From assembly GCF_003441615.1 (NCBI RefSeq), contig NZ_CP031842.1, forward strand, positions 1,320,501 through 1,384,500: DNA of 64,000 bases, given 5' to 3'. The notes beneath the pieces were generated by a model. That model did no database searches. It saw nothing but the letters and a program-made list of their open reading frames with translations, and was not told the origin of the DNA. Positions 38,256-46,543 of this stretch are shown here, one piece after another. The DNA comes from Dechloromonas sp. HYN0024 (GTDB lineage: Bacteria; Pseudomonadota; Gammaproteobacteria; Burkholderiales; Rhodocyclaceae). How positions within the stretch are numbered: the first letter of the stretch is position 1; every line of letters begins with the position of its first letter. The position numbers and the translations under genes are program-made.

Positions 38256-39679
38256 TAATGCCGTTCAGTTAAGGATCTTTTTTCAGATATTTAGCGGGAT
38301 AGCGATTTGGCAGGGCTTTAACGACACGGGGGCATTGACGCCCCCGTCGTTTTTCCACGATGGCGAACTGAAGCTGTATGCGTAAGCGCAGCAGATGTGC
38401 AGGTAGTTTTCCTGGCGCCATCCCGGCAGCCCAGATCATTTCACTTTGCAGGATGTGCAAGGCGCGTAGGAAGCTGAGGCCCGTCGGTTCCACCTTGGCC
38501 TGAATGGCCGCCTTGGCCATTTCCAGACGGACGAGATTGTAAGCAATCAAAGCGCCCCAGACTTCTTGTTCAACCCCTGACGGTTGCTGGCTACGAAAGG
38601 TCAGCGCCGTGCCGAGCATGGACTGTTTGAGTTCGCGATAACTGGTCTCTATTTCCCAGCGCCGACGATAGCACTCGGCCAAATCTGTTGCCTTGAAGCG
38701 GCGTCGGTCCAGCAGGGAGGTGAGCAGAACCCGTACCTTGCCATTCGCCGAAACGATACGGATCGCACGCGCTGTCCAGTATTCGGGCAGCGATGGAGCT
38801 TGGGTTCGGGCCTGCGGCGACACCCGCATACGCACAACGCCATCCTCCGCCGTCCCGGATAGTAATTCCCACTTCGTATTGGATTTGGCGGGAATCAGGT
38901 AGTGCCGCGCTTCTCCTGCCAAACTAAGGCCCAAGAGGATTTCTGCGCTGAGAAAGCCGCGATCAAAAATGGTCAGAGAATGATCGGCGATGCGCTCGAC
39001 CAAGGTCTTGGCGTACAACATCTCGTTCTGGCCGTACTGCCCGAAGGCCATATCGGCGACCAGATGCGTCGGAATAGCCGTGATGCTCACGGCCCGAACC
39101 TGCGGATAGCTGGCCACCTTGCCACTGGCGTACGACTGGGCTCCGAAATGTGCCCGGTTCTCGGCACTGTCTGGCACGCGAAAGGTGGTGCCATCCATGG
39201 CCCACAGAGAGAGCCCTTTCCAGGCATGCCGCTCGGCGTCTTGGGCACACCAGACACTGGCTGTTTGGCTGAACAAATCTTCCATCGGCGCCACACCCAA
39301 ACGTTGTCTGGCCTGCGTCACCGCACTCTTGCTGACGGCCGACTCCTCCGACGAGGGGAGCGCCAAATCCAGCGTCGCCAATACTTCAGGCATCGATTGG
39401 TGTCTATACAGCGCCAGGGCAATTACCAGCCATACAACTTGTTCGGCAGGAAGTCGCCGTCGCCGGATACTGGCCGTTCCCGTCGCCTTGAGCGCCTGTT
39501 CAATCCACGCCAGCGGCAAATGTTCAGCCAGCCGGTCAAGTCCGGCTACTGGCAGAACATCCGTCGTTGCGTGAAGTTGGCTCGATAGCATCGAGCCAGA
39601 AGTTAACAGCCTTAGCTAATGTTTACAATAGCTTGCGTACAAAATAAAAATGCCGTTCAGGCTTAACTGAACGGCATTA
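38256..39679 (-). mobile_element. IS4-family element inserted in a terminator
   Basis: Perfect 18-bp terminal inverted repeats TAATGCCGTTCAGTTAAG mark both ends. A 13-bp target duplication CGGTCATTGACCG lies at 38243-38255 and 39680-39692. The target is itself the stem-loop of a terminator. The right end carries an additional subterminal palindrome (39650-39677) absent from the left. The element is 1424 bp long with one gene. Confidence 0.95.
38269..39591 (-). CDS. IS4-family transposase
   Basis: A 440-residue DDE transposase. The N-terminal DUF4372/InsG-like part (RRRRLPAEQVVWLVIALALY) is followed by the catalytic blocks WAMDGTTFRVPDSAEN (first Asp), LTIFDRGFLSAEIL (second Asp) and the YREK-type motif YRRRWEIETSYRELKQSML with the Glu. 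It is in the same orientation as the upstream acetyltransferase gene at 39741. It appears intact. Confidence 0.92.
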   Translation of the reverse strand: MLSSQLHATTDVLPVAGLDRLAEHLPLAWIEQALKATGTASIRRRRLPAEQVVWLVIALALYRHQSMPEVLATLDLALPSSEESAVSKSAVTQARQRLGVAPMEDLFSQTASVWCAQDAERHAWKGLSLWAMDGTTFRVPDSAENRAHFGAQSYASGKVASYPQVRAVSITAIPTHLVADMAFGQYGQNEMLYAKTLVERIADHSLTIFDRGFLSAEILLGLSLAGEARHYLIPAKSNTKWELLSGTAEDGVVRMRVSPQARTQAPSLPEYWTARAIRIVSANGKVRVLLTSLLDRRRFKATDLAECYRRRWEIETSYRELKQSMLGTALTFRSQQPSGVEQEVWGALIAYNLVRLEMAKAAIQAKVEPTGLSFLRALHILQSEMIWAAGMAPGKLPAHLLRLRIQLQFAIVEKRRGRQCPRVVKALPNRYPAKYLKKDP

Positions 39680-39697
39680 CGGTCATTGACCGGCTTT
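39680..39697. terminator. Right copy of a split bidirectional terminator
   Basis: CGGTCATTGACCGGC followed by TTTTT keeps a stem and the plus-strand T-tract. On the minus strand the T-tract that would follow the stem is replaced by IS sequence, so transcripts from the acetyltransferase gene may read into the element. Confidence 0.6.
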
Positions 39698-39740
39698 TTG
39701 TTTGCCTGCGCGCCGGGCGAACCGGCGCGGGGTACCGCGC

Positions 39741-42452
39741 CTAGCCCGTGAGCGGCTTGACGACGCGCTTGACGGCGGTGTCGTCCGGGTGCGGATGGAT
39801 GGTGAAGCCGAGGCTGGTCATCAGGCGGAACATCTTGGCGTTGGTCGACAACACGTCACCGACCACGGCACGGTAGCCCTTCGAGCGGGCACATTCGATC
39901 AGCGCCGTCATCAGCTTGCGGCCGACACCACATTTCTGCCAGTCGTCGCCAACAGCCAGCGCGAATTCGACCGATTCGCCATCGGGATTGCCGACGTAGC
40001 GGGCGACGCCGATCTGCTTTTCCTTGCCTTCGTCTTCACCATCGGCGTTGAGTTCGGGCATCGTCGCAACGAGGGCCATTTCACGGTCGTAGTCGATCTG
40101 CGTGAAGCGGACCAGCATGGTCTGCGTCAGTTCGCGCAGGGTGTCCATGAAACGGTAATAGCGCGACTCGTCGGACATGGCCTTGACGAATTCCTGCTCC
40201 ATGTCGGCATCTTCCGGGCGGATCGGGCGGATGGTGACGATCTTGCCGTCGTTCATCTGCCATTCCTGGATCAGGTGGACCGGGTAGGGGTAGATCGACA
40301 TGTGGGCGTAGCGGTCGCCCGAGGAGCTGGCGGCGTGGTCGATGACGATACGGGCATCGGCGGCGATGGCACCGTTCTCATCGACAATCAGCGGATTGAG
40401 ATCGAGTTCCTGGATCCACGGGAGTTCGCAGACCATTTCGGAAATGCAGAGCAGCACTTCCTTGATGGCTTCCTTGTCCACTGGCGGCATGTTGTGGAAC
40501 TGGCCGAGAATCATCGAGGCCCGGGTCGAATCGATCAGGTCCTTGGCCAGGAACTTGTTGAGCGGCGGCAGGGCGACCGAGCGATCGCTGAAGATCTCAA
40601 CATCGAAACCGCCGGCACCAAAAGTGATGACCGGCCCGAAAATCGGGTCGCGGAAGACGCCGATCATCAGCTCGCGGCCATTCGGACGTGACAGGAAGGG
40701 CTCAATCGAAACGCCATTGATCTTGGCGTTCGGGTGGCGCTTCTGCACGGTGTCGATAATGTCGTGATAGGCGTTGCGGACGGCCGGTGCATTCTGGATG
40801 TTGAGGCGTACGCCGCCGGCGTCGGATTTGTGCGTGAGGTCAGGCGAATCGACCTTCATGGCAATCGGGAAGCCGATCTGCTCGGCGAGGAGCAGGGCTT
40901 CAGTGGCAGTGCGGGCGACCATGGTTTGGGCGACCGGCACCTTGAAGGCGCGCAGGATGGCCTTCGACTCCATTTCCGAAAGCACCTTGCGCCGTTCGGC
41001 GAGCAGGGCTTCGATCAGCATCTTGGCGCCTTCGGCTTCCGGCCGGCCGTGCTGGCGGGTTGGTTCCGGCGTCTGCAGCAGGAGCTTCTGGTTACGGTAG
41101 TACTTGGAAATGTGGTGGAACAGCTCGATGGCCGTTTCCGGCATGCGGAAGGCCGGGATGCCGGCGGCTTCGAGCAGGTTGCGCGCTTCGCGCACTTGCT
41201 CCTCGCCCATCCAGCAGCAGATCAGCGAGCGGTTGAGGGTGTCGGAAACTTCGATGATGGCCTGGGCGACGGCCAACGGGTCGGTCATCGCTTGCGGCGA
41301 GAGCATGACCAGGGTGCTGTCCACGTTGGGGTCGTGGGTGACCGCCATGATGGCGTCGCGGTAGCGTTCGGGCGTCGCGTCGCCGCCAATGTCGATGGGG
41401 TTGCTGTGCGACCAGTTGGTGGGCAGCGCCTTGTTGAGCACGGCCATTGTTTCATTGGACAGCTCGGCGAGCGGAATGCCCATGTCGCCGGCGCGGTCGG
41501 CGGCCATGGCGCCCGGCCCGCCGCCGTTGGTGATGATGGCAAGACGGTTGCCGAGGGGGCGGAACTTGGAGGCCAGCGCCTTGGCGGCGTAGAAAAGCTG
41601 GCCGACGTTCTGGACACGGACAACGCCGGCACGGCGCACGGCGGCATCGAACACGGTGTCGGAGACGGCGGCCATGCCGGAGTGGGTGGCGGCAGCGGCC
41701 GAGCCGGCGGCATGGCGGCCGGCCTTGAGCAGAATGATCGGCTTGATGCGGGCGGCCGAACGCAGGGCGCTCATGAAGCGGCGGGCGTTACGGATGCCTT
41801 CGACGTACATCAGGATGTAGTGGGTGCGGCTGTCGTAGATCAGGTAATCAAGGATTTCGCCGAAATCGACGTCGGCCGTCATACCGATTGAAATCACCGA
41901 CGAGAAGCCGACCTGGTTGGACTTGGCCCAGTCGAGCACGGCCGAGCACATGGCGCCGGACTGCGAGACGAGGGCGAGATTGCCGGGGGCGGCGCTGATT
42001 TTGGTGAAGGTGGCGTTGAGGCCGAGGTCCGGGCGGATGATGCCCAGGCAGTTGGGGCCGAGGATGCGCACGTTGTAGGAACGGGCAATTTCCATCACCT
42101 TGCGTTCCAGCGCAGCACCGATATGGCCGGCCTCGGAGAAGCCGGAGGCGATGACGATGACGTTGCGGACGCCGGAGCGGCCGCACTGCTCGATCAATTG
42201 CGGGACGGTCTGCGGGCGGGTGGCGATGACCGCCATTTCGACGCGGGCACCGATCTCCTCGATCGACTTGTAGGACTGCTGGCCCTGAATGGTTTCGTGC
42301 TTGGGGTTGATGGCGTACAGGCGCCCTTTGTAACCCGAGCCCAGGATGTTCTTGAAGATAACGTTGCCGACCGAGTTTTCGCGGTCTGATGCACCAATGA
42401 CGGCGACTGATTTCGGCTCGAAAAGCGAGGTTAAATAGTGCTGTTCCAACAT
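39741..42452 (-). CDS. Acyl-CoA synthetase-like protein fused to GNAT acetyltransferase (Pat/Pka type)
   Basis: About 903 residues from MLEQHYLTSLFEPKS, which has AAGGGGA as ribosome site; the open frame begins 17 codons earlier. Order: CoA-binding domain (1-130, SVAVIGASDRENSVGNVIF); succinyl-CoA ligase-like region (150-450, LALVSQSGAMCSAVLDWA); ATP-grasp domain (about 490-710, FPIAMKVDSPDLTHKSDAGG); and a C-terminal GNAT domain (about 735-890, ECARSKGYRAVVGDVLS). This matches Pat/YfiQ lysine acetyltransferases, which regulate acetyl-CoA synthetase and other enzymes. Whether the synthetase half is still catalytic was not judged. Its terminator has been split by the IS4-type element. Confidence 0.9.
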   Translation of the reverse strand: MLEQHYLTSLFEPKSVAVIGASDRENSVGNVIFKNILGSGYKGRLYAINPKHETIQGQQSYKSIEEIGARVEMAVIATRPQTVPQLIEQCGRSGVRNVIVIASGFSEAGHIGAALERKVMEIARSYNVRILGPNCLGIIRPDLGLNATFTKISAAPGNLALVSQSGAMCSAVLDWAKSNQVGFSSVISIGMTADVDFGEILDYLIYDSRTHYILMYVEGIRNARRFMSALRSAARIKPIILLKAGRHAAGSAAAATHSGMAAVSDTVFDAAVRRAGVVRVQNVGQLFYAAKALASKFRPLGNRLAIITNGGGPGAMAADRAGDMGIPLAELSNETMAVLNKALPTNWSHSNPIDIGGDATPERYRDAIMAVTHDPNVDSTLVMLSPQAMTDPLAVAQAIIEVSDTLNRSLICCWMGEEQVREARNLLEAAGIPAFRMPETAIELFHHISKYYRNQKLLLQTPEPTRQHGRPEAEGAKMLIEALLAERRKVLSEMESKAILRAFKVPVAQTMVARTATEALLLAEQIGFPIAMKVDSPDLTHKSDAGGVRLNIQNAPAVRNAYHDIIDTVQKRHPNAKINGVSIEPFLSRPNGRELMIGVFRDPIFGPVITFGAGGFDVEIFSDRSVALPPLNKFLAKDLIDSTRASMILGQFHNMPPVDKEAIKEVLLCISEMVCELPWIQELDLNPLIVDENGAIAADARIVIDHAASSSGDRYAHMSIYPYPVHLIQEWQMNDGKIVTIRPIRPEDADMEQEFVKAMSDESRYYRFMDTLRELTQTMLVRFTQIDYDREMALVATMPELNADGEDEGKEKQIGVARYVGNPDGESVEFALAVGDDWQKCGVGRKLMTALIECARSKGYRAVVGDVLSTNAKMFRLMTSLGFTIHPHPDDTAVKRVVKPLTG

Positions 42453-42516
42453 GGTGTTCCCCTTGTCAGTATATTTTTTGTGCAGTGCAGAATTCTGGCA
42501 CAACGGCCGCTCATTG

Positions 42517-42948
42517 TCATTGAGCTTGTGGGGTTATTCCTGATGATGCAAGCGTGCTTGCGATGACGAAGGATGACGACAGGGCTCGGTGTACCGGACA
42601 TTTGTTGGCAATTTCCAGCAGGCGCTGACGCTGTTCGTCGGTGAGCGTGCCGAGCAGCGTGATACTGCGCTCGATGTGGTCGCGCGCAACCCCGTCGACG
42701 TCGATCTTGGCGTGGCTCAGCGAGACACTGACATGGGTCAGGGCGATACCCTTGCGTTCGGCGTACATGCGCAGGGTGATTGCGGTGCAGGCACCAAGGC
42801 CGGCCATGACGAAATCGAAGGGGGCCGGGCCGGCATCGGCACCGCCCAGGCTGGGCGGCTCATCGGCGATCAATTGGTGCTGGCCGACGGTGACTGCCTG
42901 CTGGTATCTTCCCTGACCATTCTCTGCAACGACGACAATGCCTGACAT
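42517..42948 (-). CDS. OsmC/Ohr-family protein
   Basis: A 143-residue protein starting at MSGIVVVAENGQGRYQQAV, with GGGAGG seven bases before the ATG. The family fold is supported by PAPFDFVMAGLGACTAITLRMYAERKG, where the Cys is the first redox-active residue, and IANKCPVHRAL, where the second Cys sits. OsmC-type proteins reduce organic or fatty-acid hydroperoxides with these two thiols. The start codon overlaps that of the divergent methyltransferase gene. Confidence 0.88.
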   Translation of the reverse strand: MSGIVVVAENGQGRYQQAVTVGQHQLIADEPPSLGGADAGPAPFDFVMAGLGACTAITLRMYAERKGIALTHVSVSLSHAKIDVDGVARDHIERSITLLGTLTDEQRQRLLEIANKCPVHRALSSSFVIASTLASSGITPQAQ

Positions 42949-43486
42949 GACTGCCTCCCTCAATGAATTGCCCCGGATGATACCGCCATCCCCATGGGTA
43001 GTGCGCCATTGTGGCCTGATAGCCCCGGGCGGAGCCGTGCTCGACCTGGCTTGCGGCAACGGCCGCCATGCCCGTCTCATGGCCGGACTGGGTTTTGCGG
43101 TGACAGCGGTAGACCGGGATGGCGAGGCTATCCTGAGTCTGCACGAGGTGCCGGGGTTGGTCGCCAGGCAAGTTGATCTGGAGAATGCTGAATGGCCGCT
43201 GACCGGCCAGACATTTGCTGGCATCGTCGTCACCAATTACCTGTGGCGGCCGCGTCTCCCCGACCTTCTGGGCATGCTGGCACCTCGTGGCGTGTTGATT
43301 TACGAAACTTTCATGCGGGGCAATGAAGCCTATGGCAAGCCATCGAGTCCGGCATTTTTGCTATCTCCGGGCGAGTTGCGGGAAGTCACGCAGGCTGCTG
43401 GTCTGCGTGAAATCGCTTTCGAGGAAGGCTACACGGACAGCCCGAAACCGGCCATGCGTCAGGCAATCTGTGCGGTTCGCGAGTGA
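42938..43486 (+). CDS. Class I SAM-dependent methyltransferase
   Basis: A 182-residue Rossmann methyltransferase. Motif I is VLDLACGNGRHARLM near residue 35, followed by VTAVDRDGEA, with GIVVTNYLWRPRLPDLL near motif IV and APRGVLIYETF. It resembles TehB-like and UbiE-like small methyltransferases; the substrate is unknown. Two ATGs (42938 and 42947) are possible, neither with a strong ribosome site. The second shares a CATG with the osmC start. The 3' end overlaps the convergent mnmH gene by 28 bp. Confidence 0.82.
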   Translation: MPDMTASLNELPRMIPPSPWVVRHCGLIAPGGAVLDLACGNGRHARLMAGLGFAVTAVDRDGEAILSLHEVPGLVARQVDLENAEWPLTGQTFAGIVVTNYLWRPRLPDLLGMLAPRGVLIYETFMRGNEAYGKPSSPAFLLSPGELREVTQAAGLREIAFEEGYTDSPKPAMRQAICAVRE

Positions 43487-44520
43487 ATGATGGCAGTCGC
43501 CAGGCGCTTGATGCCATCCACGGATAGATCGTCGGTCGGAAAACTGCCTGAATCCTGCATGCCGGCGTAGTTTCGGTCCTGCGAACGCTGGTAGAGCGGG
43601 TCGTAATGCTGTTCCAGCAACTCGCCGACGAGGGTCGGCCAGTCGCCATCGTGCACCAGTTGCTGCCAGCGCCCGAGCGTTTCCCTGCTTTGTAGCGTGC
43701 GCAGTGTATCGAGGCGCTGGCAGAGAAAATCCTGGCGCGTCAGGAAGTAATCGTAATCCTTGAGCAGAAAGGTAACGCGGGCATCGAGCGTGGCCTCGAT
43801 GGCGACGCACTGGCCGCCCCGGATACGTTCGATCATGGCTTCCGGGACATGCAGGTTGCCGATCTTGCGGCTTTCTGCCTCGACAAAGACCGGGCGGGCT
43901 GGATCAAGGCCGGCCAGGGCCTTGAGCAGGGCGGTCTCAAAGGCTTTTTGCGAGGGCTGTGGGGAATCCGGAAGGACGCCGAGCACCGACCCTTTGTGAT
44001 TGGCCAGATTTTCGAGGTCGAGAATCTGCTCGCCGGAATCGCCAATGGCTTGCAGGATGCGCGTCTTGGCGCTGCCGGTGGCACCGCCGATGACGATGAA
44101 GCGGTAATGTTGCGGCAGTTCTTCCAGTCTGGCGATGACATGGCTGCGCCAGGCCTTGTAGCCCCCATCGAGTTGCCCGGCCGGCCAGCCGATAGCCTTG
44201 AAAATGGTTGTCATCGATCCGCTGCGGTCGCCACCGCGCCAGCAGTAGATCAGCGGCTTCCAGCTTTTCGGGCGGTCGAGGAAGCGTTCCTTGAGGTGGC
44301 GGGCGATGTTTTCGGAGACCAGCGCGGCACCAATTTTTTTCGCTTCGAAGGGTGATACCTGCTTGTACAGCGTGCCGACCTGGATGCGCTGGGCATCATC
44401 AAGAACCGGGCAGTTGATGGCGCCGGGTATATGGTCTTCGGCGTATTCCGCTGGCGAGCGGACATCGATGATTTCGTCATAGGCCGCAAGGTCGGCCACG
44501 GTAGGGCGGGAAGGCTTCAT
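43459..44520 (-). CDS. mnmH: tRNA 2-selenouridine synthase
   Basis: A 353-residue SelU/MnmH protein. It replaces sulfur by selenium in 2-thiouridine at the wobble base of some tRNAs, using selenophosphate, and can also geranylate the thiouridine. The N-terminal rhodanese domain includes EIIDVRSPAEYAEDHIPGAI and the catalytic loop YCWRGGDRSGSM near residue 93. The P-loop region has VIGGATGSAKTRIL near 150, then LDLENLANHKGSVLG. No selD or selA is in the window, so the selenophosphate source lies elsewhere. Confidence 0.93.
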   Translation of the reverse strand: MKPSRPTVADLAAYDEIIDVRSPAEYAEDHIPGAINCPVLDDAQRIQVGTLYKQVSPFEAKKIGAALVSENIARHLKERFLDRPKSWKPLIYCWRGGDRSGSMTTIFKAIGWPAGQLDGGYKAWRSHVIARLEELPQHYRFIVIGGATGSAKTRILQAIGDSGEQILDLENLANHKGSVLGVLPDSPQPSQKAFETALLKALAGLDPARPVFVEAESRKIGNLHVPEAMIERIRGGQCVAIEATLDARVTFLLKDYDYFLTRQDFLCQRLDTLRTLQSRETLGRWQQLVHDGDWPTLVGELLEQHYDPLYQRSQDRNYAGMQDSGSFPTDDLSVDGIKRLATAIIHSRTAQIA

Positions 44521-44759
44521 CCGTCTATTTTAGGGGTATAGCCAGATCAAATCATCTTTTCAATCTCATTGCGCCATGTCCCAGCTTTTATAACGGGTAG
44601 ATCAAGAATGGGCCCATGTCAGTGCAAAAGGCAGTCGTAGAAAGTTGTTTGCGTTATTCTTTGCCTTGGGTTTACTCTTCCAGCAACGAGAATTGCTGTG
44701 CAGCAAACGCAAGCGGCGAGTTTTCTATTCGGTGGTCCCTAATTCGTAAAGTCGGTGCT

Positions 44760-45143
44760 ATGCCCAAAATAAACACGGTGTTGGTTATTGAGGATGCTCG
44801 GTTGATCCGGGAAGTGGTCAAGGCGACGCTGGTGAAGGCCGGATATGAGGTTCTCGAGGCGGATTCGGGTGAAATGGGTCTGGCTTTGGTGATCAGTCAT
44901 CGGCCCGATGTCGTTCTGGTCGATGTATTGCTGTCCGGTGAAATGGATGGGCTGACGGTCTGTCACGAAATTCGATCAATAAGCGAGCTGGAGAAGACCC
45001 CGGTCATCATCATGAGTTCACTGACGCAGGAGGCGGATCTGGCCGCCGGTCGCCTGTATGGTGCTGATGATTACCTGACCAAGCCGATTGATTCGCAAAT
45101 GCTGCTGGCGCGAATCGCCTCCGTCCTCAAACCAAAGGATTGA
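44760..45143 (+). CDS. Single-domain response regulator (CheY-like)
   Basis: About 127 residues from MPKINTVLVIEDARLIREVV. The open frame continues 48 codons upstream, but that part is Cys/Ser-rich and unlike a receiver. The acidic pair lies in VIEDA, the phosphoacceptor Asp in VVLVDVLLSGEMDGL, then PVIIMSSLTQE with the Ser/Thr switch residue and DDYLTKPID with the conserved Lys. No output domain is attached, so it should act by protein contact. No histidine kinase is adjacent. The 44521-44759 gap has nothing else I recognise. Confidence 0.88.
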   Translation: MPKINTVLVIEDARLIREVVKATLVKAGYEVLEADSGEMGLALVISHRPDVVLVDVLLSGEMDGLTVCHEIRSISELEKTPVIIMSSLTQEADLAAGRLYGADDYLTKPIDSQMLLARIASVLKPKD

Positions 45144-45179
45144 CGCGGCTGAGCGGGGGGTAATACCCGCCGGCAAAAC

Positions 45180-45782
45180 TCACTTGAGCAGCGGTGCAAG
45201 CGCCGGCCACACATGGTCGACGAGTAGCGGCTGTGCTTCGGCCAGCGGGTGCAGGTTGTCAGCCTGGAAAAGCTGGGGTCGGGCGATCACCGGTTCGAGC
45301 AGAAAATCGATCAGCGGGATTTTCTGTTGCTGGGCGATGGTTTTGAAACTGCCGAAGAAATCCATTGCATAGGGTCCGTAGTTGGGTGGCAGGCGCATGC
45401 CGGCCATCACGACGCGCGCGCCGGTAGCTTTTGAGGCGCTGATCATGGCGTTCAGGTTGTCGCGCATCTGGACCAGCGGCAGTCCGCGCAGGCCGTCGTT
45501 GGCGCCAAGGGCGATGACCACGATGGCCGGCTGGTAGGCCTTGAGCGCCGGGCCAAGGCGGGAGCGCCCGCCGGCCGTGGTTTCGCCGGAGATCGACAGG
45601 TTGGTGACGCTATAATCGAGACGCTTTTCGGCCAGGCGTGCGTTGAGCAGCGACGGCCAGGCCTGTTCGGGCCGAATGCCGTAGCCGGCCGACAACGAGT
45701 CGCCCATGATCAGAATGGTTTTGGCGGCCAGTGCTGGCAGGGCCGTGAAGAGCAGGGCACAGAGGAAGAGAGCGAAACGCAT
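45180..45782 (-). CDS. tesA: GDSL-type arylesterase/thioesterase I
   Basis: A 200-residue SGNH hydrolase with a signal peptide (MRFALFLCALLFTALPALAA), hence periplasmic. Block I is ILIMGDSLSAGYGI with the catalytic Ser. Block II is NLSISGETTAGG, block III is VIALGANDGLRGLP, and block V is NLHPLAEAQPLL with the catalytic Asp-His replaced in usual spacing by LHP. It would cleave esters or acyl-CoA thioesters. Its ATG overlaps that of the divergent ABC ATPase gene in a shared CATG, and the tesA/ybbA divergent pair is a known conserved arrangement. Confidence 0.92.
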   Translation of the reverse strand: MRFALFLCALLFTALPALAAKTILIMGDSLSAGYGIRPEQAWPSLLNARLAEKRLDYSVTNLSISGETTAGGRSRLGPALKAYQPAIVVIALGANDGLRGLPLVQMRDNLNAMISASKATGARVVMAGMRLPPNYGPYAMDFFGSFKTIAQQQKIPLIDFLLEPVIARPQLFQADNLHPLAEAQPLLVDHVWPALAPLLK

Positions 45783-46464
45783 GGCTGGAAAATCGGTAAT
45801 TGAAGTGTCGGGGCTGGGCAAAACCGTCGATAACGGCGGCGAACTGCTGACGATTCTGCAGGATATTTCCTTTTCGGTCATGCCGGGTGAAACAGTGGCG
45901 ATTGTCGGCGCTTCCGGGTCCGGAAAATCCACCCTGCTCGGACTGCTCGCCGGGCTTGATGCGCCGACAGCGGGCGAGGTGCGGCTCGATGATGTGTCGC
46001 TCAATGCGCTCGATGAGGACGAGCGTGCCAGATTGCGTGGTCGTCTGCTCGGTTTTGTCTTCCAGTCCTTCCAGTTGCTGCCTTCCCTGACGGCGCTGGA
46101 AAACGTCATGTTGCCGCTCGAACTGGCAGGCTCTGGCAAGCCGGCGGTGGCTGCAGGCGAATGGCTGGAACGCGTTGGTCTTGGACATCGCCTCCGGCAT
46201 TATCCGAAGCACCTGTCCGGCGGCGAGCAGCAGCGCGTCGCCCTGGCCCGTGCCTTCGCCGCCAATCCGCAACTGGTGCTCGCCGACGAGCCGACCGGCA
46301 ATCTCGATGCGGCGACCGGCCAGCAGGTCATTGACCTGATGTTTGATTTGAATGCCAGGCAGGGAACGACCCTGCTGCTGGTTACGCACGACGAAGCCAT
46401 CGCTGCGCGCTGCGGGCGCATCCTGCGTATTCAGTCGGGGCGGCTGGTGGTTTGGCTCGAATGA
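45781..46464 (+). CDS. ABC transporter ATP-binding protein (YbbA/LolD-like)
   Basis: A 227-residue ATPase from MAGKSVIEVSGLGKTV; the frame is open upstream, but inside tesA. Walker A is IVGASGSGKST near 45, the Q-loop region VFQSFQLLPSLTALENV, signature HLSGGEQQRVALARA, Walker B LVLADEPTGNLD and H-loop LVTHDE. This is the MacB/LolD/YbbA class, which normally works with an FtsX-like permease. In E. coli ybbP follows ybbA, but here the next gene is unrelated, so the permease is missing from this locus. GGAAGAGAG precedes the start. Confidence 0.9.
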   Translation: MAGKSVIEVSGLGKTVDNGGELLTILQDISFSVMPGETVAIVGASGSGKSTLLGLLAGLDAPTAGEVRLDDVSLNALDEDERARLRGRLLGFVFQSFQLLPSLTALENVMLPLELAGSGKPAVAAGEWLERVGLGHRLRHYPKHLSGGEQQRVALARAFAANPQLVLADEPTGNLDAATGQQVIDLMFDLNARQGTTLLLVTHDEAIAARCGRILRIQSGRLVVWLE

Positions 46465-46543
46465 CGAACAGGATAATTCCGGGCAGTTATTTGGCAGAAC
46501 AGCGTGTTGCCAGGGAATGCCGACGGATTAAGTGAGGGCAGTC

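Noticed and set aside
40734..41891. A 385-codon plus-strand frame within the Pat-like gene
   Set aside because: It is antisense to conserved acyl-CoA synthetase-like sequence and has an unnatural Gly/Val/His/Asp-rich composition.
42949..43236. Upstream extension of the OsmC-family frame
   Set aside because: It is antisense to the methyltransferase; the Met at 42948 has GGGAGG and begins the conserved part.
44616..44759. N-terminal extension of the response regulator
   Set aside because: The 48 codons are Cys/Ser-rich, unlike receiver proteins, and the internal Met at 44760 gives the standard CheY-type start.
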